Assembly (NCBI RefSeq): GCF_002234675.1
Contig: NC_019862.2
Span: 21,696,160 to 21,760,159, forward strand
Direction of reading: 5' to 3'
Source: Oryzias latipes
Taxonomy: Eukaryota > Chordata > Actinopteri > Beloniformes > Adrianichthyidae
DNA length: 64,000 nt
This document shows, piece after piece, positions 23,801 to 33,643 of the stretch; the stretch's first letter is position 1, and every line of letters begins with the position of its first letter. The notes under the pieces were generated by a model. That model saw nothing but the letters and a program-made list of their open reading frames with translations. It searched no databases and was not told where the DNA came from. Position numbers and translations under genes: made by a program.

Positions 23801-26542
23801 AGTATGTCACACGGACCAAGTTTCTTTTCATTTGAATAACACACTTCCTGGTTTAGGGACCATGGTATTCCTCTGACCAACTGGTCAAAAAACTCACTTG
23901 TTCGTAAAATATTAGTATTTTTCCGGAATTTATTCCGTTTTTTGGGTTAAATATTGGCATAAAGGAGGCAAAGAAACCTGGAAGTGTAGTGTTGCTGTGA
24001 GTTTCAGGGTCTTCTGTCATTATCAGTGTGTGGATCTGAGCTGCAACGAGCTGACCGACGTGACGCTGCCCGAGACGCTTCCCCCCAAACTGCTGGAGCT
24101 CGACCTCACAGGAAATCCTCGACTCAACCTGGACCACAAGAGCCTGGAGCTCCTGAAGTACGGAGAGCCAACACAAACATCTCTATGGAAAGTCTCCAAC
24201 ACATCCCGGCCGCTTGCCTAATCCGACTTTTTTGGGTTTTTTTTCCTTCCTGCAGCAATATCCGCTGTTTCAGGGTGGACCCGTCTCCTTCAGCTCAGTG
24301 TGCGAGCGAGAACCACGGCGCCCCCGCGGTCTGGAGCCACGGCTACACCGAAGCTTCTGGAGTCCGAAACAAGTGAGGCTTTTTGCCTTGATGGAGTAAA
24401 TCCTGGAGGGTTGTTTACTGTTGATCTGCAGGATAGCGTCTGCGGAGCATGCAACTGCGTCTGCAGAGCATGCAGCTGCATGCTCTGCAGACGCAGTTGC
24501 ATGCTCCGCAGCTGCACGCATGCCCCTGATGGAGCATGCAGCTGTGTCTGCAAAGTCCGCTGTTTTGAAAAAGAATGCTGTCCATTCAGGCTGTGCGTGG
24601 CCGCTCTGGCTCAGGACAGCTTCTGCGGCTTCCGCGAAGCTCTTTACGGGGTTTTCGACGGCGACCGCAACGCCGAGGTGCCTCACCTGCTGCAGTGCAC
24701 CATGGGAGATGTGTTGGCAGAGGAGCTTCACAGAGGCCAGAGGCAGGAGGACTACATGAGCAACACCTTCCTCACTATGCAAAGGTAAACCTGCAGCTCC
24801 TCCTGCGTTCTGACTCAAACGCTCCTGTCGCTGCAGCACGTCTGTTTCCCCCCCATGTAGGAAACTGGGCACCGCGGGCCAGAGAATGGGCGGGGCGGCG
24901 GCTTTATGTCACATCAGACACGACCCCACGGCTCCCGGCGAGCACGGCGGCGGCTGCTTTACTCTGAAGGCGGCCAACGTGGGCAGGTGCAGGGCGGTGC
25001 TGTGCCGAGACGGCAGAGCCGTGGAGCTCTCCGACGTCCACACCGTCAGAGAGGAGGAGGAGTACCGGAGAGTCCGGCAGCATAACGCCATCATCACAGA
25101 GGTAAGTCACCAGGGAGTAGTGAGGAACTTCAGACGCAGCCTAGAGAGAGTGCACTGGAATTTCAAAATAAAACGCTAGACTTCCTGTGGTAAATCAGAA
25201 ACCTGCCCAGCGTAGCCTCACTATCTTAGACTAGCATTAACATTTGAACGCTTTCCTTTACCATGGAGACATAGAATTGAATAACTTGAAGCTTTTACAA
25301 ATTTTTTTTACCAGATTTAGCATTTCTTAAATTAATGTTGCATTCTTTTTTTAACTTACACAGAGATGGTTGTGAATTTCTAGCTTCGTTAATTAAGTTA
25401 GTTTATTAGTTATTAAGTTTATTATTATTTTTTTTGCACAGGATAACAAAGTCAGCGGTGTGACCGACTCCACCAGGATTCTGGGTTACTCCTTCCTCTG
25501 CCCCTCTGTGACGCCCCGCCCCCACGTCTCCACGGTGACGCTCACACCTCAGGACGAGTTCTTCCTCTTGGGCACTCGGGGCCTGTGGGAGCTGCTGTCC
25601 CCCGTTGAGGCGATCGAGGCGGTGCGAAACGTCCCAGACGCTCTGGCTGCCGCCAAGAAGTTGGTGACGCTCGCCCAGAGCTACGGCTGCTCCGACAGCC
25701 TCTGCGCGGTGGTCGTGCAGCTCAGCATCACCGAGGACTGCTGCTGCTTTTGCGAGCCGCCGCCCCCACCCCCCAGCCCGGGTGCTCCCCCCGCCGCGCT
25801 GGCCTACTCCTCGTCCAGCGTGGACGCCGGGATCTCGCTGCCGCCGACCTCCTCCGGGACAGTGAGCGAGCTGAGCAGCGAGTTCAGCACGTCTGAGATG
25901 AGCAGCGAGGTGGGGTCTACGGCGTCGTCTGAGGAGCCCCCGCCCCAGCCCGAATCGCAGATGGCGCCCCTGAACCCCGCGGGGCGCGTCGCAGTCAGGA
26001 GACCGGCACACGGGGGCGGGGGCTTCCACAGACAGTTTTCCGGCGCTCTGTCTGACAACGGGCTGGACAGCGAGGACGAGGAGCCTATCGCCGGCGTGTT
26101 CTCCAACGGCAGCCGCGTGGAGGTGGAGGCCGACGTCCACTGCCTGCTGCGCCACGACTGCACTCACATCCACGTGTCCGGCGCCAACGAGCCGCCCTCA
26201 TCACTCTCCGCCCTCACCCCTTCCCCGGCACCCCCATCCTCTCCCTGCCTCGGGGGAGACTCTGGCCAGGGGACTCTGGGTCGCCGGGGTCGAGCTAACG
26301 GCTCCGTCGCCTGTCAGGGCAGAAACCAGGACCTCATCGAGGAGGCAGCCGACGCCCCTGTCAGGAAGCAGGGGGGCTACTTCAACGCCCCCGCTCAGCC
26401 GGACCCCGACGACCAGCTCATCATCCCCCCGGAGCTGGAGGAGGAGGTCCGGCAGATCATCCAGCAGCAGCAGGAGCAGCAGCAGACGCACAACCAGCAG
26501 GCGCACAGCTTCCAGAAAGATTACTACGTCACGCCACTCTGA
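4794..26542 (+). CDS. phlpp1: PH domain leucine-rich repeat protein phosphatase 1 (17 coding exons)
   Basis: Exons: 4794-6309, 10894-11090, 14739-14864, 16502-16650, 19105-19251, 19417-19644, 19773-19975, 20057-20117, 21112-21207, 22769-22924, 23014-23214, 23301-23463, 24027-24157, 24256-24372, 24590-24784, 24861-25101, 25442-26542. All junctions are GT..AG with matching phases; the sum is 5,028 bases, 1,675 residues (human protein about 1,717). Order of parts: Ser/Pro-rich N-terminus; RA-like region (about 452-505, [18 protein letters not shown]); PH domain (about 505-613, [11 protein letters not shown]); about 20 leucine-rich repeats (614-1135); PP2C phosphatase (about 1150-1406) with the metal-binding GVFDGDRN motif; Ser-rich tail ending VTPL, a PDZ-binding end. 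Known family role: dephosphorylates the hydrophobic motif of Akt, PKC and S6K, dampening growth signalling. The long N-terminus with SLDRKTFL, and the TPL end, favour PHLPP1 over PHLPP2. Confidence 0.95.
6726..7319 (+). mobile_element. Family A inverted-repeat element, near full length (phlpp1 intron 1)
   Basis: About 594 bp, starting AAAGACCCACTCC and ending GGCGTGGGACTTT, which are imperfect inverted repeats. It has no coding capacity. The interior carries the family signature phrases 'ctccattctgatgcatc' and 'gatcaaaactgtatggctgg'. Other copies lie at about 8247-8695, 11190-13493 (interrupted), 20135-21059 (interrupted), 23488-23716, 31246-31543, 33097-33180, 43555-43795, 46870-47800 (interrupted), 50723-51010 and 57510-57771. 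It looks like a non-autonomous DNA transposon; the superfamily is not resolved because I could not define a target duplication. Confidence 0.65.
8247..8695 (-). mobile_element. Family A element, truncated, reverse orientation
   Basis: Starts AAAGACCCACTCCGATCATC, which is the reverse complement of the other end of the 6726 copy, and runs to the shared phrase 'gcatcagaatggagcgaag'. It stops where a different repeat begins at about 8700. Confidence 0.6.
8700..9000 (+). repeat. Teleost interspersed repeat, copy 2, with CA microsatellite
   Basis: Degraded copy of the repeat at 890-1172: 'ttgctggagcctatccaagctgg', then 'gacagtttaggat' and 'gactgtcggaggaag', then 'actccacacagaaaggtcc'. A CA-rich microsatellite (about 8808-8854, with interruptions) lies inside it. 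It abuts the truncated family A element, so one probably inserted into the other. Confidence 0.6.
9984..10477. mobile_element. MITE-like element with about 35-bp inverted ends (phlpp1 intron 1)
   Basis: The left end reads caccattgactgtat followed by ggactgagtga. The reverse complement of the right end reads acccactgactgtat followed by ggactgagtgacc. The roughly 490-bp body lacks coding capacity. Short non-autonomous DNA transposons of this form are common in teleost introns. Confidence 0.55.
11271..11740 (+). repeat. Minisatellite, approximately 20-bp unit
   Basis: Tandem array with consensus acacaacacattaactttac and a variant acacaacacattaactcaca. The two unit types occur in blocks, which points to local unit amplification. 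It forms the left inverted end of the fold-back transposon; its reverse-complement counterpart is at 13155-13390. Confidence 0.9.
13155..13390 (-). repeat. Minisatellite, inverted counterpart
   Basis: Tandem units of gttgtgagttaatgtgttgt, with shorter and longer variants, reverse complementary to the array at 11271-11740. Flanked on each side by tgacccttctgggcca. Confidence 0.85.
15300..15830. repeat. Interspersed repeat with a second copy at about 18655-18800
   Basis: Shares 'aactttgactaatcaggg' and 'gactctggtttggt' with 18720-18755 ('aactttgaccaatcaggg', 'gactctgatttggt'), plus flanking similarity around an 'acgtttt'-rich segment. Non-coding, in phlpp1 introns 3 and 4. The family is not identified. 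Confidence 0.5.
17849..17880 (+). repeat. (AC)16 microsatellite
   Basis: Uninterrupted AC dinucleotide run of about 32 bp in phlpp1 intron 4. A G run of about 13 bases lies nearby at about 17506-17518. Confidence 0.95.
20135..21059 (-). mobile_element. Family A element interrupted by another transposon (phlpp1 intron 8)
   Basis: Family A sequence runs from 'tgttcttttgatctatttt' at 20141 to 20590, and resumes at about 20985 with 'tcctccatcatgagaaaaatg', ending AGTGGGTCTTAAA at 21059. A roughly 350-bp element and an AT-rich tract separate the two parts. The orientation matches the 8247 copy. Confidence 0.6.
20591..20942. mobile_element. hAT-like MITE nested in family A
   Basis: Starts TAGGGCCGCACAGTATGAGG and ends with the inverse of TAGGCCTGCAGTGAAC, giving imperfect terminal inverted repeats. 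The phrases 'gaggaaaactctg' and 'tattgcgacaacaatat' are familiar from fish hAT-derived short elements. Non-coding. AT-rich low-complexity sequence (20943-20985) follows. Confidence 0.5.
21605..21925. mobile_element. Degraded mariner/Tc1-type MITE (phlpp1 intron 9)
   Basis: Begins ggggtccctcgtttattctg and ends agtgcactgta, resembling the family whose better copy at 53805-54565 has ends TACAGTGAACCC and GGATCACTGTA. Both share the phrase 'gccaatcag.atgcag' near the right end. Strongly decayed. Confidence 0.45.
24440..24511. repeat. 72-bp perfect palindrome in phlpp1 intron 14
   Basis: The left half (24440-24475) starts ctgcggagcatgcaactgcg and the right half (24476-24511) is its exact reverse complement with no spacer. 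I checked pairing base by base outward; it breaks at 24439/24512. A further partial repeat of the same motif (ggagcatgcagctgtgtctg) follows at about 24532-24551. A transcript would fold into a hairpin of more than 30 base pairs. Confidence 0.9.
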
Positions 26543-27079
26543 CTGCTGTTTGGGTGAGGGAAGCTCCGCCCACACATCCCAACAGGACCACAGACTGTTT
26601 TGTTAATCTCTTTGTTTTCTACTATTAATCCAAAAGCCCCCCAAACGCGATGCAATTTTTATAACAGTCTGTTGAAACCTTCCCCGATGATTTTTACCAT
26701 CTCTAAAATCAGAAGAAGCACTTTGGCCGCTTTGTTAGACGTTAGTCCTGCGATGAAACGGTACCACTCGGTGTCTACGTTCGATTCTCCACGGCTGACA
26801 GCCTTACTGTTGTTGGAGTTAGTAACTGTTTAACTAACTCCTAGGAGTTTAATACTTTAAAGTGACCTAGTCACTGAGGCGTACTAATATTCTCTGAGAG
26901 AAAAGATGATTTCTGATTATTTCTGAACACTGACGGTCCAGGTTTGGGTTCTCTGGGTCCAGAGTGGTGCTGCAGTGGTGGGTAGATGTGGGTCTTACCA
27001 GCTTAACGAATGTTCTCAGAAAAGTGTTACACACTTGTTGACAAAAGCAAACTGCACAACAGAGCTACTTTTGCTACAA

Positions 27080-27085
27080 AATAAA
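27080..27085 (+). terminator. phlpp1: Probable phlpp1 polyadenylation signal
   Basis: An AATAAA hexamer about 540 bases after the phlpp1 stop codon, followed within 30 bases by a T-rich stretch (tctctttttttgtct). No earlier canonical AATAAA was noticed in the 3' UTR, so this is the best candidate for the mRNA end. Confidence 0.6.
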
Positions 27086-27494
27086 GTTTTCACAAGTTCA
27101 TGTGAATTTCTCTTTTTTTGTCTTTGTCCTTTGTGTTAAAAAAGTTAGTTTTTTTTTTTACTATTTTCTGTTAAATTTTTGACAATTAGTGTCAGTCTGG
27201 TTTGCCTTTCGGAAGTTCTACAAAAATCTGTTTGGAGTTATGGGACATGAACGTCAGAGGAACAAACCTCAGATCTTTCCATCATGATCAGGCTACTTTG
27301 TTCTCTGAAACAGAGAGACTGCTGCCCTCTGCTGGCTGCATGTAAAATGATCAAACTAAGATTTTCCAAGCGCTTCAAATTCTTTTCTACCTTTGTCACA
27401 TCTTTTTAGGATACTTAAACTAACTTCAGTTATTTAAATGTATTTCTATTATTTTTTCATATATTGAGCTTTGATAATTTCTTCCCAAATAAAT

Positions 27495-27985
27495 TAATGG
27501 ATAACTGGCCATTTTCCTGTGGAAATGCTCATTAATGCACATTTGTAATCAGCTAATCACATGACTGCAACTCAACGCATTTAGGCATGTTTTTTTGGTC
27601 CAAAAAAGAGAAAATATCCAGTGAGCTGCTGTTTTGTGGGCAGAAATGTCTTGTTGATGTCAGAGGTCAGAGGAGAATGGCCAGACCCAACTGATAGAAA
27701 GGTAACAGGAACTCAAATATCCACTGGTTACAACCGAGGTCTGCAGAAGAGAATTTCTGAACGCACAACACGTCCAACCTACAAGCAGATGGACTACAGC
27801 AGCAGAAGACCACACCGGGTGCCCATCCTGTCAGCTAAGAACAGGAAACTGAGGCTACAATTCATACAGGATCACCAAAACTGGACAATAGAAGACTGGA
27901 ACAACGATGTCTGGTCTGATGAGTCTCTATTTCCGCTGCAACACTCGATTGTAGGGTCAGAATTTGGCTTTAACAACATGACAGC
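27495..27985 (+). mobile_element. Tc1-like transposon fragment, truncated
   Basis: Encodes part of a Tc1/mariner transposase: SSRRPHRVPILSAKNRKLR (about 27798-27855) followed by WTIEDWNNDVWSDESLF, in which the D of WSDES is the second catalytic aspartate. The N-terminal DNA-binding region is out of frame or deleted, the last catalytic residue is missing and the 3' part is lost. It lies in the phlpp1 to marveld3 spacer and cannot be active. Confidence 0.85.
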
Positions 27986-28514
27986 CATTTTTTTTTTAGA
28001 ATGTTCAATTAATAGCAATAAATCAAACTTTTTTTATTATCACAAAATGTAATTCATTTATTTTACAGTAAAAAAAATCAAATTAGAAACATTCCATTTG
28101 CCAAGTCCCTAAAGTCAAGCAAAAAACAAAAGACTGTTGATTCTTTTGTTTGTTTTTCTGATCAGAAACACTTTTCAGATGTCTGTTAGAATAAACACAA
28201 ACTGCTAAGATAATTCATGTTTTCGATTAGAGGTCAGTTTCTCTATGACATCATTTCCATGCTGCTTCTATGGAGCTCTGTAAACTTCTGATCTGTGCAT
28301 CCACATGCGAGGACGTCACATTTTGGCCTATATTACCACAGTAGCTCATTCTGCCTAACTGGAGCCTGTGACTACATGTTTAGAGAGTTAAATGATAGTA
28401 TATTAGCTCAAATCTTAAGAGATACAATCAGTTGATGGAAGTGTCTTGTGTCCTCGCTGTGGACTAAAGGAGCCTCCTCTCACACGTGGGTGCTGCCAGC
28501 CCTCAGTTTTGACC

Positions 28515-30416
28515 TCATTGGTTCCTCTGTTTCTTTGCTTCTTCGTCTCTTTCCTGAATGAAGCGAGACACTCTTCTGTCGGTCTGGAAGGTAAAAACGG
28601 CGCCGGCGGTGTACAGGATGGCTGTGATCAAACCAAACAGAGCAGCCGCTGCATCTGCTCCGCTCACGTCGCAGTTCATCCAGGTGTAGCCATTTCGGGA
28701 ATAAATCCTCTCACGCTGCTTACACTCATCCGAGGAGTTGACTTGTATCACAAAATGAAGGTAGACGCTCACAGCTATCACATAGAGGACCGCCCCCACC
28801 ACCTGGAACCCAAACGCTGCCTTCATCCAATTCTGTGACATCTGCAGGGGGGGTTTGCTCCCGAAGACCACAAACACCAGCGAAACGAGCCCCAAGATCA
28901 GGCTGAAGATCACGCCTCCGTACATGCCTGGCAGCTTCTTCTGGCTGAACTGCGTGTCCATATCTCGCACCAGCTCTAGATCAGTGCCCTGCAGGTTCAG
29001 GCTGGTGTCCACAATCCCAAACTGAGCTGAGACCACGCAGACCAGGACCAGGATGTTGGTCAGGATGGCAAAGATCAGCACAATAGCTTTAAAAAAAAAG
29101 AAAACATTTGATTCTCATTTAGAGCCAAAGAAGAAACCATATTGTGCTTCTTTCTAAACTAACATTTTGATTCTTCCAGACTAGATGTTCTTAAATGTTT
29201 TTAAGGATCGTTTTCCACTTCCTCATATTCTGCTCAGACTTGGAGAACTGAACCGGTCAGACCAGTTCTGGTGAAGCAAAGTTTCTCTTTGACACTGAAC
29301 CTTCCGCTGACGGTGAAGATGCCTACCTCTCCTGGTCAAAATGTCCATACATTTGTACAGGACCCGCAAAATCCTGAAACGTAAGGTATGATGGGATCTA
29401 GATGATTTGGAAAAACAGACAAAAAGAAACATTATTTCTTAGACTTCTTAAGCTGCCCAAAGCCTCAGACACATGCACTCATACATGGATTGAACCCTAA
29501 GGGTGCTTTGGGTTGTCCAGGTCCGTAGAGGGTCCTAGAGAGGAGCAGCTATATCTTACACACCACAGGTGTGTCTTACTGTCCCTCTGGGGACGTCATA
29601 AAAGTGGAGCGTACCATTGTCGTGCGAGCGGTAAATGTATCATGAAGTGTCTGTAGGACTATTGTAAGCTGCACGCACTTGCACCGCACAAGTCACACTG
29701 TCATAAGATGCCCCTTACACCGCACTCGAGTCGTCAGTGAGGTGTGACTACCGGCCCCTAAAGGAACCCGCAGAAATTCCGGCTGTAGGACGCCAAAAGA
29801 TGTGCACACAAATTCTGCTCGCTCTGATTGTCTCAATTTCCTCATCTCTATGCGTCAGGCGGAAAACACACCTATCACGTGAACTCACAGGTCCCTAACG
29901 TAGTCTGCAGGATTTGTGGGGGTGCTGAAAAATATGAAAAATCAGTACGACACGTCTGCGTCTCACCTACTTATCCTTACATGTTGTATAAGTGTTTGCC
30001 ACAAATTGTCGTTTACAGGAAAAAATGTTCGTGAACACTTTTGTCTTAGAGTCTCACCAAGCGATCTACAACCTGGATGTTTTCTGCGGGTCACCAACAT
30101 GTCCGTAACAGGTTTGTGTATTTATTGCCTGCAGACACCCTGAGCAGTTATGACCAAGGCTTTGTATCCACATCCCAAATACTTTAGAATTTTTTATTTT
30201 TTTTAACTTTGTTTATTTAGGGCATTTGCTATGGGTGACGTAACACCTCTGATCGTTCACCGTTCTTACAGACTTTCATGACTGAACGGCAGCTCTGGTC
30301 CAAACAAACCTTCTGTTCTGTGTTGGAGGCTGAGTCTCATTGAGGGGGGTTGTCTCCTCCTGCTTCCCTCCATCAGCGCCCTGGTTGTCCTGATTTGAAC
30401 CGGTCTGTTGACTCAT
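28515..30416 (-). CDS. marveld3: MARVEL domain-containing protein 3, paralogue B (minus strand)
   Basis: Coding exons on the minus strand: 30416-30310, 29397-29327, 29086-28515; sum 750 bases, 249 residues, phases consistent, GT..AG throughout. Exon 3 is the four-helix MARVEL domain: membrane segments near VLIFAILTNILVLVCVVSA, MYGGVIFSLILGLVSLVFVV, FQVVGAVLYVIAVSVYLHFV and AAALFGLITAILYTAGAVFTF. The second extracellular loop carries an N-glycosylation sequon (NSS) and two cysteines (DECKQ, WMNC). Known family role: tight-junction component with occludin and tricellulin. The cytoplasmic N-terminus is only about 60 residues, Gln/Asn/Glu-rich, and lacks the Arg/Asp repeats usual for the family. 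Exon 3 is highly similar to paralogue A at 40766-41415. Which copy is the functional orthologue is unknown. Confidence 0.88.
29490..30160. other. Intron 1 of marveld3 B, repeat-like sequence
   Basis: Moderately GC-rich non-coding sequence in the intron between 30310 and 29397. Phrases such as 'gcaggatttgtgggggtgctg' look like decayed fish interspersed repeat, but I could not find matching ends or a second copy in this window. Confidence 0.3.
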
Positions 30417-30529
30417 ACCTGCTAAATGAAACTGAAAGAAAAATTAGTTTGAGCACCGAGATCATGAAACATTTAAAGAAATGTAGATTACCAAAAAATC
30501 CTTTTGCTGTTGTTTTTAAAAACAGAAAA

Positions 30530-31320
30530 GTGTGTGAATGTACAGAAAGAATTTTGCCTTTGCCACTTTTGTACATAGGAAACATAAGTATATGTTTTTC
30601 AACAATAAATTAACTTTAGAGAACTTTAGCCTGTAGATATTTTAGCAATGAAAATGTGCCTTTAAAAGTGCTGAACTAGGTTGTAGTCTAAAGCGTTCAC
30701 TGCACTGTTTTCAAAAAGTATCCAATTTCACCTTTGTTGTCAAAAGTCAAACTAACCTTAAGTTCGATGAAATTACTCCAGAGTCCATTAATAAAACGTC
30801 CTCTCTCAACGATTAAGCTGCTGCTCTGTCTGACTCCACTCCTGAAGAGCTCCACCCACCTCACCTGGCGGAGGAGGCGGAAGACAGAGCTGCAGGTGAG
30901 CAGGTCCTGCCGCCTCAGCTGGAGCGTCACTAAACAGACGCAGAGCAGCTTCTTTGGTTGCTGTGAATCCGCTGCAGCAAATAAGCCTTCAGGAGGTGTT
31001 GGCCTTTCAACACAAATACCAACACAGTGGTAAACGTAGAAGTTGTCCAACAATCCAAATGTTTTCATAGGCATCTAAAAAGTTAAGTCATAACTATTTT
31101 CTAAAGAATTATTTCCTCCTAAAAAATGTCTAAATGCGCCAATTTTTTAACCCACTCACTTCCTAGTAGGCACACATAAAGATCTGTCTTTTCTTTAAAT
31201 TGTCAGGTTTTACTAATGAAGACAAAGAGACAAAAATGCCAACAGAAATTGTGTTTTTGGTGGTTTTAACATGTTCTTGAGACATTTTCAAACGATGGAG
31301 GACATGTATAAAGAAAATTA
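30530..31320. repeat. Local duplication, copy 1 (contains marveld3 B first exon)
   Basis: About 780 bases that recur in the same orientation at 32340-33180. Shared phrases in order: 'gtacagaaagaattttgcc', 'cctgtagatattttag', 'ttgttgtca.aag', the first-exon core, 'taacccactcacttcctag' and 'ttttggtggttttaac'. The right end of both copies lies in family A sequence. Confidence 0.85.
30757..30990 (-). promoter_or_regulatory. marveld3: Non-coding first exon and promoter core of marveld3 paralogue B
   Basis: On the minus strand a segment ends CATCGAACTTAAG followed by gttagtttg, matching the + gene, which ends CATTGACCTTAAG followed by gttagtttg. Upstream, the shared block contains gaagctgctctgcgtc, acctgctcacctgcagctct and gtcttccgcc. 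This marks a conserved untranslated first exon with its promoter, spliced to the ATG exon at 30416. The transcription start itself is not visible. Confidence 0.6.
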
Positions 31321-31543
31321 GGCTGAAAATAGCATTTCTCAGTATTTATTGTTCAAATTGTTGTGAATCAGGAGAAGATGAAAAAATGCTGTTTGAAAAA
31401 GCTTGTAGCTGTGACAGGTACATCTGCAGGCTACAAGCTCCCTGCTCCGCTCCATTCTGATGCATCCAGGTGTAGACAAACAAATCCAAGTACGTCTTTG
31501 TTTGAGCTGTAATCTGGATCAAAACTGTACAACTGTATGAAGG
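31246..31543 (+). mobile_element. Family A element, partial
   Basis: Carries family A phrases from 'attgtgtttttggtggtttt' through 'ctccattctgatgcatcc' to 'gatcaaaactgtacaactg'. It forms the left part of a composite that recurs inverted at 43320-43745. Confidence 0.6.
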
Positions 31544-31714
31544 TGTTCAGCTCAGGGGCCCCAAAGTGTTGGGGGCCCCCAGGCATTCGCCCACCCTTGC
31601 CTAATGGTAAGTCCGTCCCAGCAACAACATGTCTGAAGGCATGTTGTTTTATGGTCCTCCCTTATTCAAGCTCTCTCCGAGGAGAAAATGTCTCCTGGTT
31701 TTTTCTTTGTCTGT

Positions 31715-32337
31715 GTCAAACAAGTTGAAATCTATTTAGAGGAGGACCTAGGGATCAGAGGACCTGCCTTCCAATGGTTTGAATCCTATTTATCCGATAA
31801 GTACCAGTTTGTCAATGTAAATGGATAGTCCTCTGTTGGGCTCAAGTCAGCTATTGAGTCCCACAGGGTTCAGTTTTAGGACCAAAAAACCTTAGATATG
31901 CTCAGTCTGCTCAGATAGTCTCCCTGGATGGTGAAAGTATAGCCTCCATTCCAGTTAGAAACCTAGGGGTTTTATTTGACCAGGATTTATCATTTAAGGC
32001 TCACATATCTCAGATGTGTAAAATGACATTTTTTCACCTGCACAATATAAGATCCATGCATTTGTTACATCTAGGCTGGATTACTGTAACTCTTTGTTAG
32101 CAGCGTGTCCTAAGAGTTCCTTAAGAAGTCTCCAGCTTGTTCAGAACGCAGCAGCTAGATTGAACTAGAAGTAGCAGTAGAGATCACATCACTCCTGTGT
32201 TAGCTTTACTTCAATGGCTCCCAGTTGATTCTAGAATCGAGTTCAAAATCCTCCTGCTAACCCGTAAGGCCTGACATGGTATGACCCCATCCTATATCAA
32301 AGACCTCACAGTGCCTTACCACCCAAACAGAAAAGAC
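31715..32337 (+). mobile_element. LINE fragment (L2/CR1-like reverse transcriptase region)
   Basis: Decayed reverse-transcriptase coding sequence: 'cctgccttccaatggtttgaatcc' corresponds to the peptide PAFQWFESYLS, followed by GVPQGS-like sequence ('gagtcccacagggttcagt'), then 'ctaggggttttatttgacc' (LGVLFD) and 'gactcccagttgattctagaatcgag'-like C-terminal sequence around 32216. Frames are broken and the YADD segment is deleted. It lies between the two local duplication copies. Confidence 0.7.
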
Positions 32338-32339
32338 AG

Positions 32340-33180
32340 AAATATGCATGCGTGTACAGAAAGAATTTTGCCTCTGCCATTTTTATATCTAGCAAACTTA
32401 AGTGTGGTATTCAACAATAAATTAGCTTTAGAGAACTTTGGCCTGTAGATATTTTAGTAATGAAAATATGCTTTAATAAGTGCTGAAGTAGGTTGTAGTC
32501 TAAAGCTTACTGTTACTGTACTGTTTTCAAAAAGTATAAAATTTCACTTTTGTTGTCAGAAGGCAAACTAACCTTAAGGTTGATGAAGAAAGTTCAGAGT
32601 CCGTTAAAACGTCCTCTCTCAACGATTAAGCTGCGGCTGCTCTGTCTGACTGAACTCCTGAAGAGCTCCACCCATCTCACCTGGCGGAGGAGGCGGAAGG
32701 CAAAGCTGCAGGTGAGCAGGTCCTGCCGCCTCAGCTGGAGTTTCACTGAACAGACGCAGAGCAGCTTCTCTTGGCTGGTGTGAATCCGCCACAGCAAATA
32801 AGCTTCTTCTTTTCAGGAGGTGTTGGCCTTCAAGAGAAATACCAACACAGTGCTAGACTAAGCATTTGTTCAAGAATCCAAATGCTTTTTTCATAGACAT
32901 CTAAAAAGTGAAATCACAACTATTTGTTAAAGAAATGTGTTTTATGTACATTATTTCCTCCTAAAAAATAATATTAAAAATTCTGTATGCGCCACTTTTT
33001 TAACCCACTCACTTCCTAGTGGGAAGAAATAATGGTCTGTCTTTTCTTTAAATTTTCAGGTTTTACTAATGAAGGTCAAAGAGACAAAAAGGCCAACAAA
33101 ATTATGTTTTTGGTGGTTTTAACGTGTTCTTGAGACTTTTTTCGATGGAGAATTTACCAGTTTAACGATGGAGGACATAC
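32340..33180. repeat. Local duplication, copy 2 (second marveld3 first-exon copy)
   Basis: Second copy of 30530-31320, in tandem orientation about 1.8 kb away. It keeps the minus-strand splice donor (CAACCTTAAG then gttagtttg, exon edge at 32573) and the core acctgctcacctgcagcttt. It could serve as an alternative upstream promoter for the minus-strand gene or be a relic. Confidence 0.8.
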
Positions 33181-33415
33181 AGTAACTCATTTACCTTTTA
33201 CTTAAGGAGCAATAAACAGATGTTTCTGACATTTGAGATGGTAGGGGACAGTTTTTTGTTAATAACAAAACTGTAAAAATAAATAAATAAAAAATTCTAT
33301 TTTGTTTATATAAAACAATATTATATCAATAGTCGTCTCAAAGAGCTTCATACCAGTATTTAATATATATAATAATGATAAACATAAAATCATAAGGATC
33401 ATGAAGTCATAGAAT

Positions 33416-33642
33416 TCAATAGGTAAATTCTAAACTAAACAGGGGGAGGGGGGGTGGAACCTCACAGCTCTGAGGAAGAAGCTGTTTCTCAGTCTCCTGT
33501 GCCAAGTCCTTCCAGTATTGAGTGGTGCAGCTCCAGTACCACACCGTCGCACTCAGACAAAGGACGCTCTCTATGGTGGCTCTGTAGAAGTTCCTCAGTA
33601 GATGAGGTGGTAGTCCAATCCGTATCGGTATCTTCATTCCCA
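33416..33642 (-). mobile_element. LINE 3'-region fragment, minus strand
   Basis: The minus-strand frame reads NFYRATIESVLCLSATVWYW, matching the C-terminal end of non-LTR retrotransposon polyproteins as I recall them, followed by a stop within a G/C-run-bearing segment. It ends one or two bases before the splice acceptor of the orphan marveld3-like exon at 33644. Confidence 0.55.
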
Positions 33643-33643
33643 G

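Noticed and set aside
24300-24788. Open frame running through phlpp1 intron 14 with a Cys-rich peptide
   Set aside because: It joins the exon 15 frame only. In the exon 14 frame, retaining the intron meets TGA at once. The Cys-rich stretch is the translation of the palindrome repeats.
25406-26173. 255-codon open frame antisense to the last phlpp1 exon
   Set aside because: Shadow of a GC-rich coding exon; the sense frame is clearly PP2C and the conserved tail.
4794-26542. Calling the phosphatase PHLPP2 because marveld3 is next to it, as in human 16q22
   Set aside because: The long N-terminus with SLDRKTFL, the PVNRW.KRQV PH segment and the TPL terminus match PHLPP1 as recalled, so protein sequence was preferred over neighbourhood.
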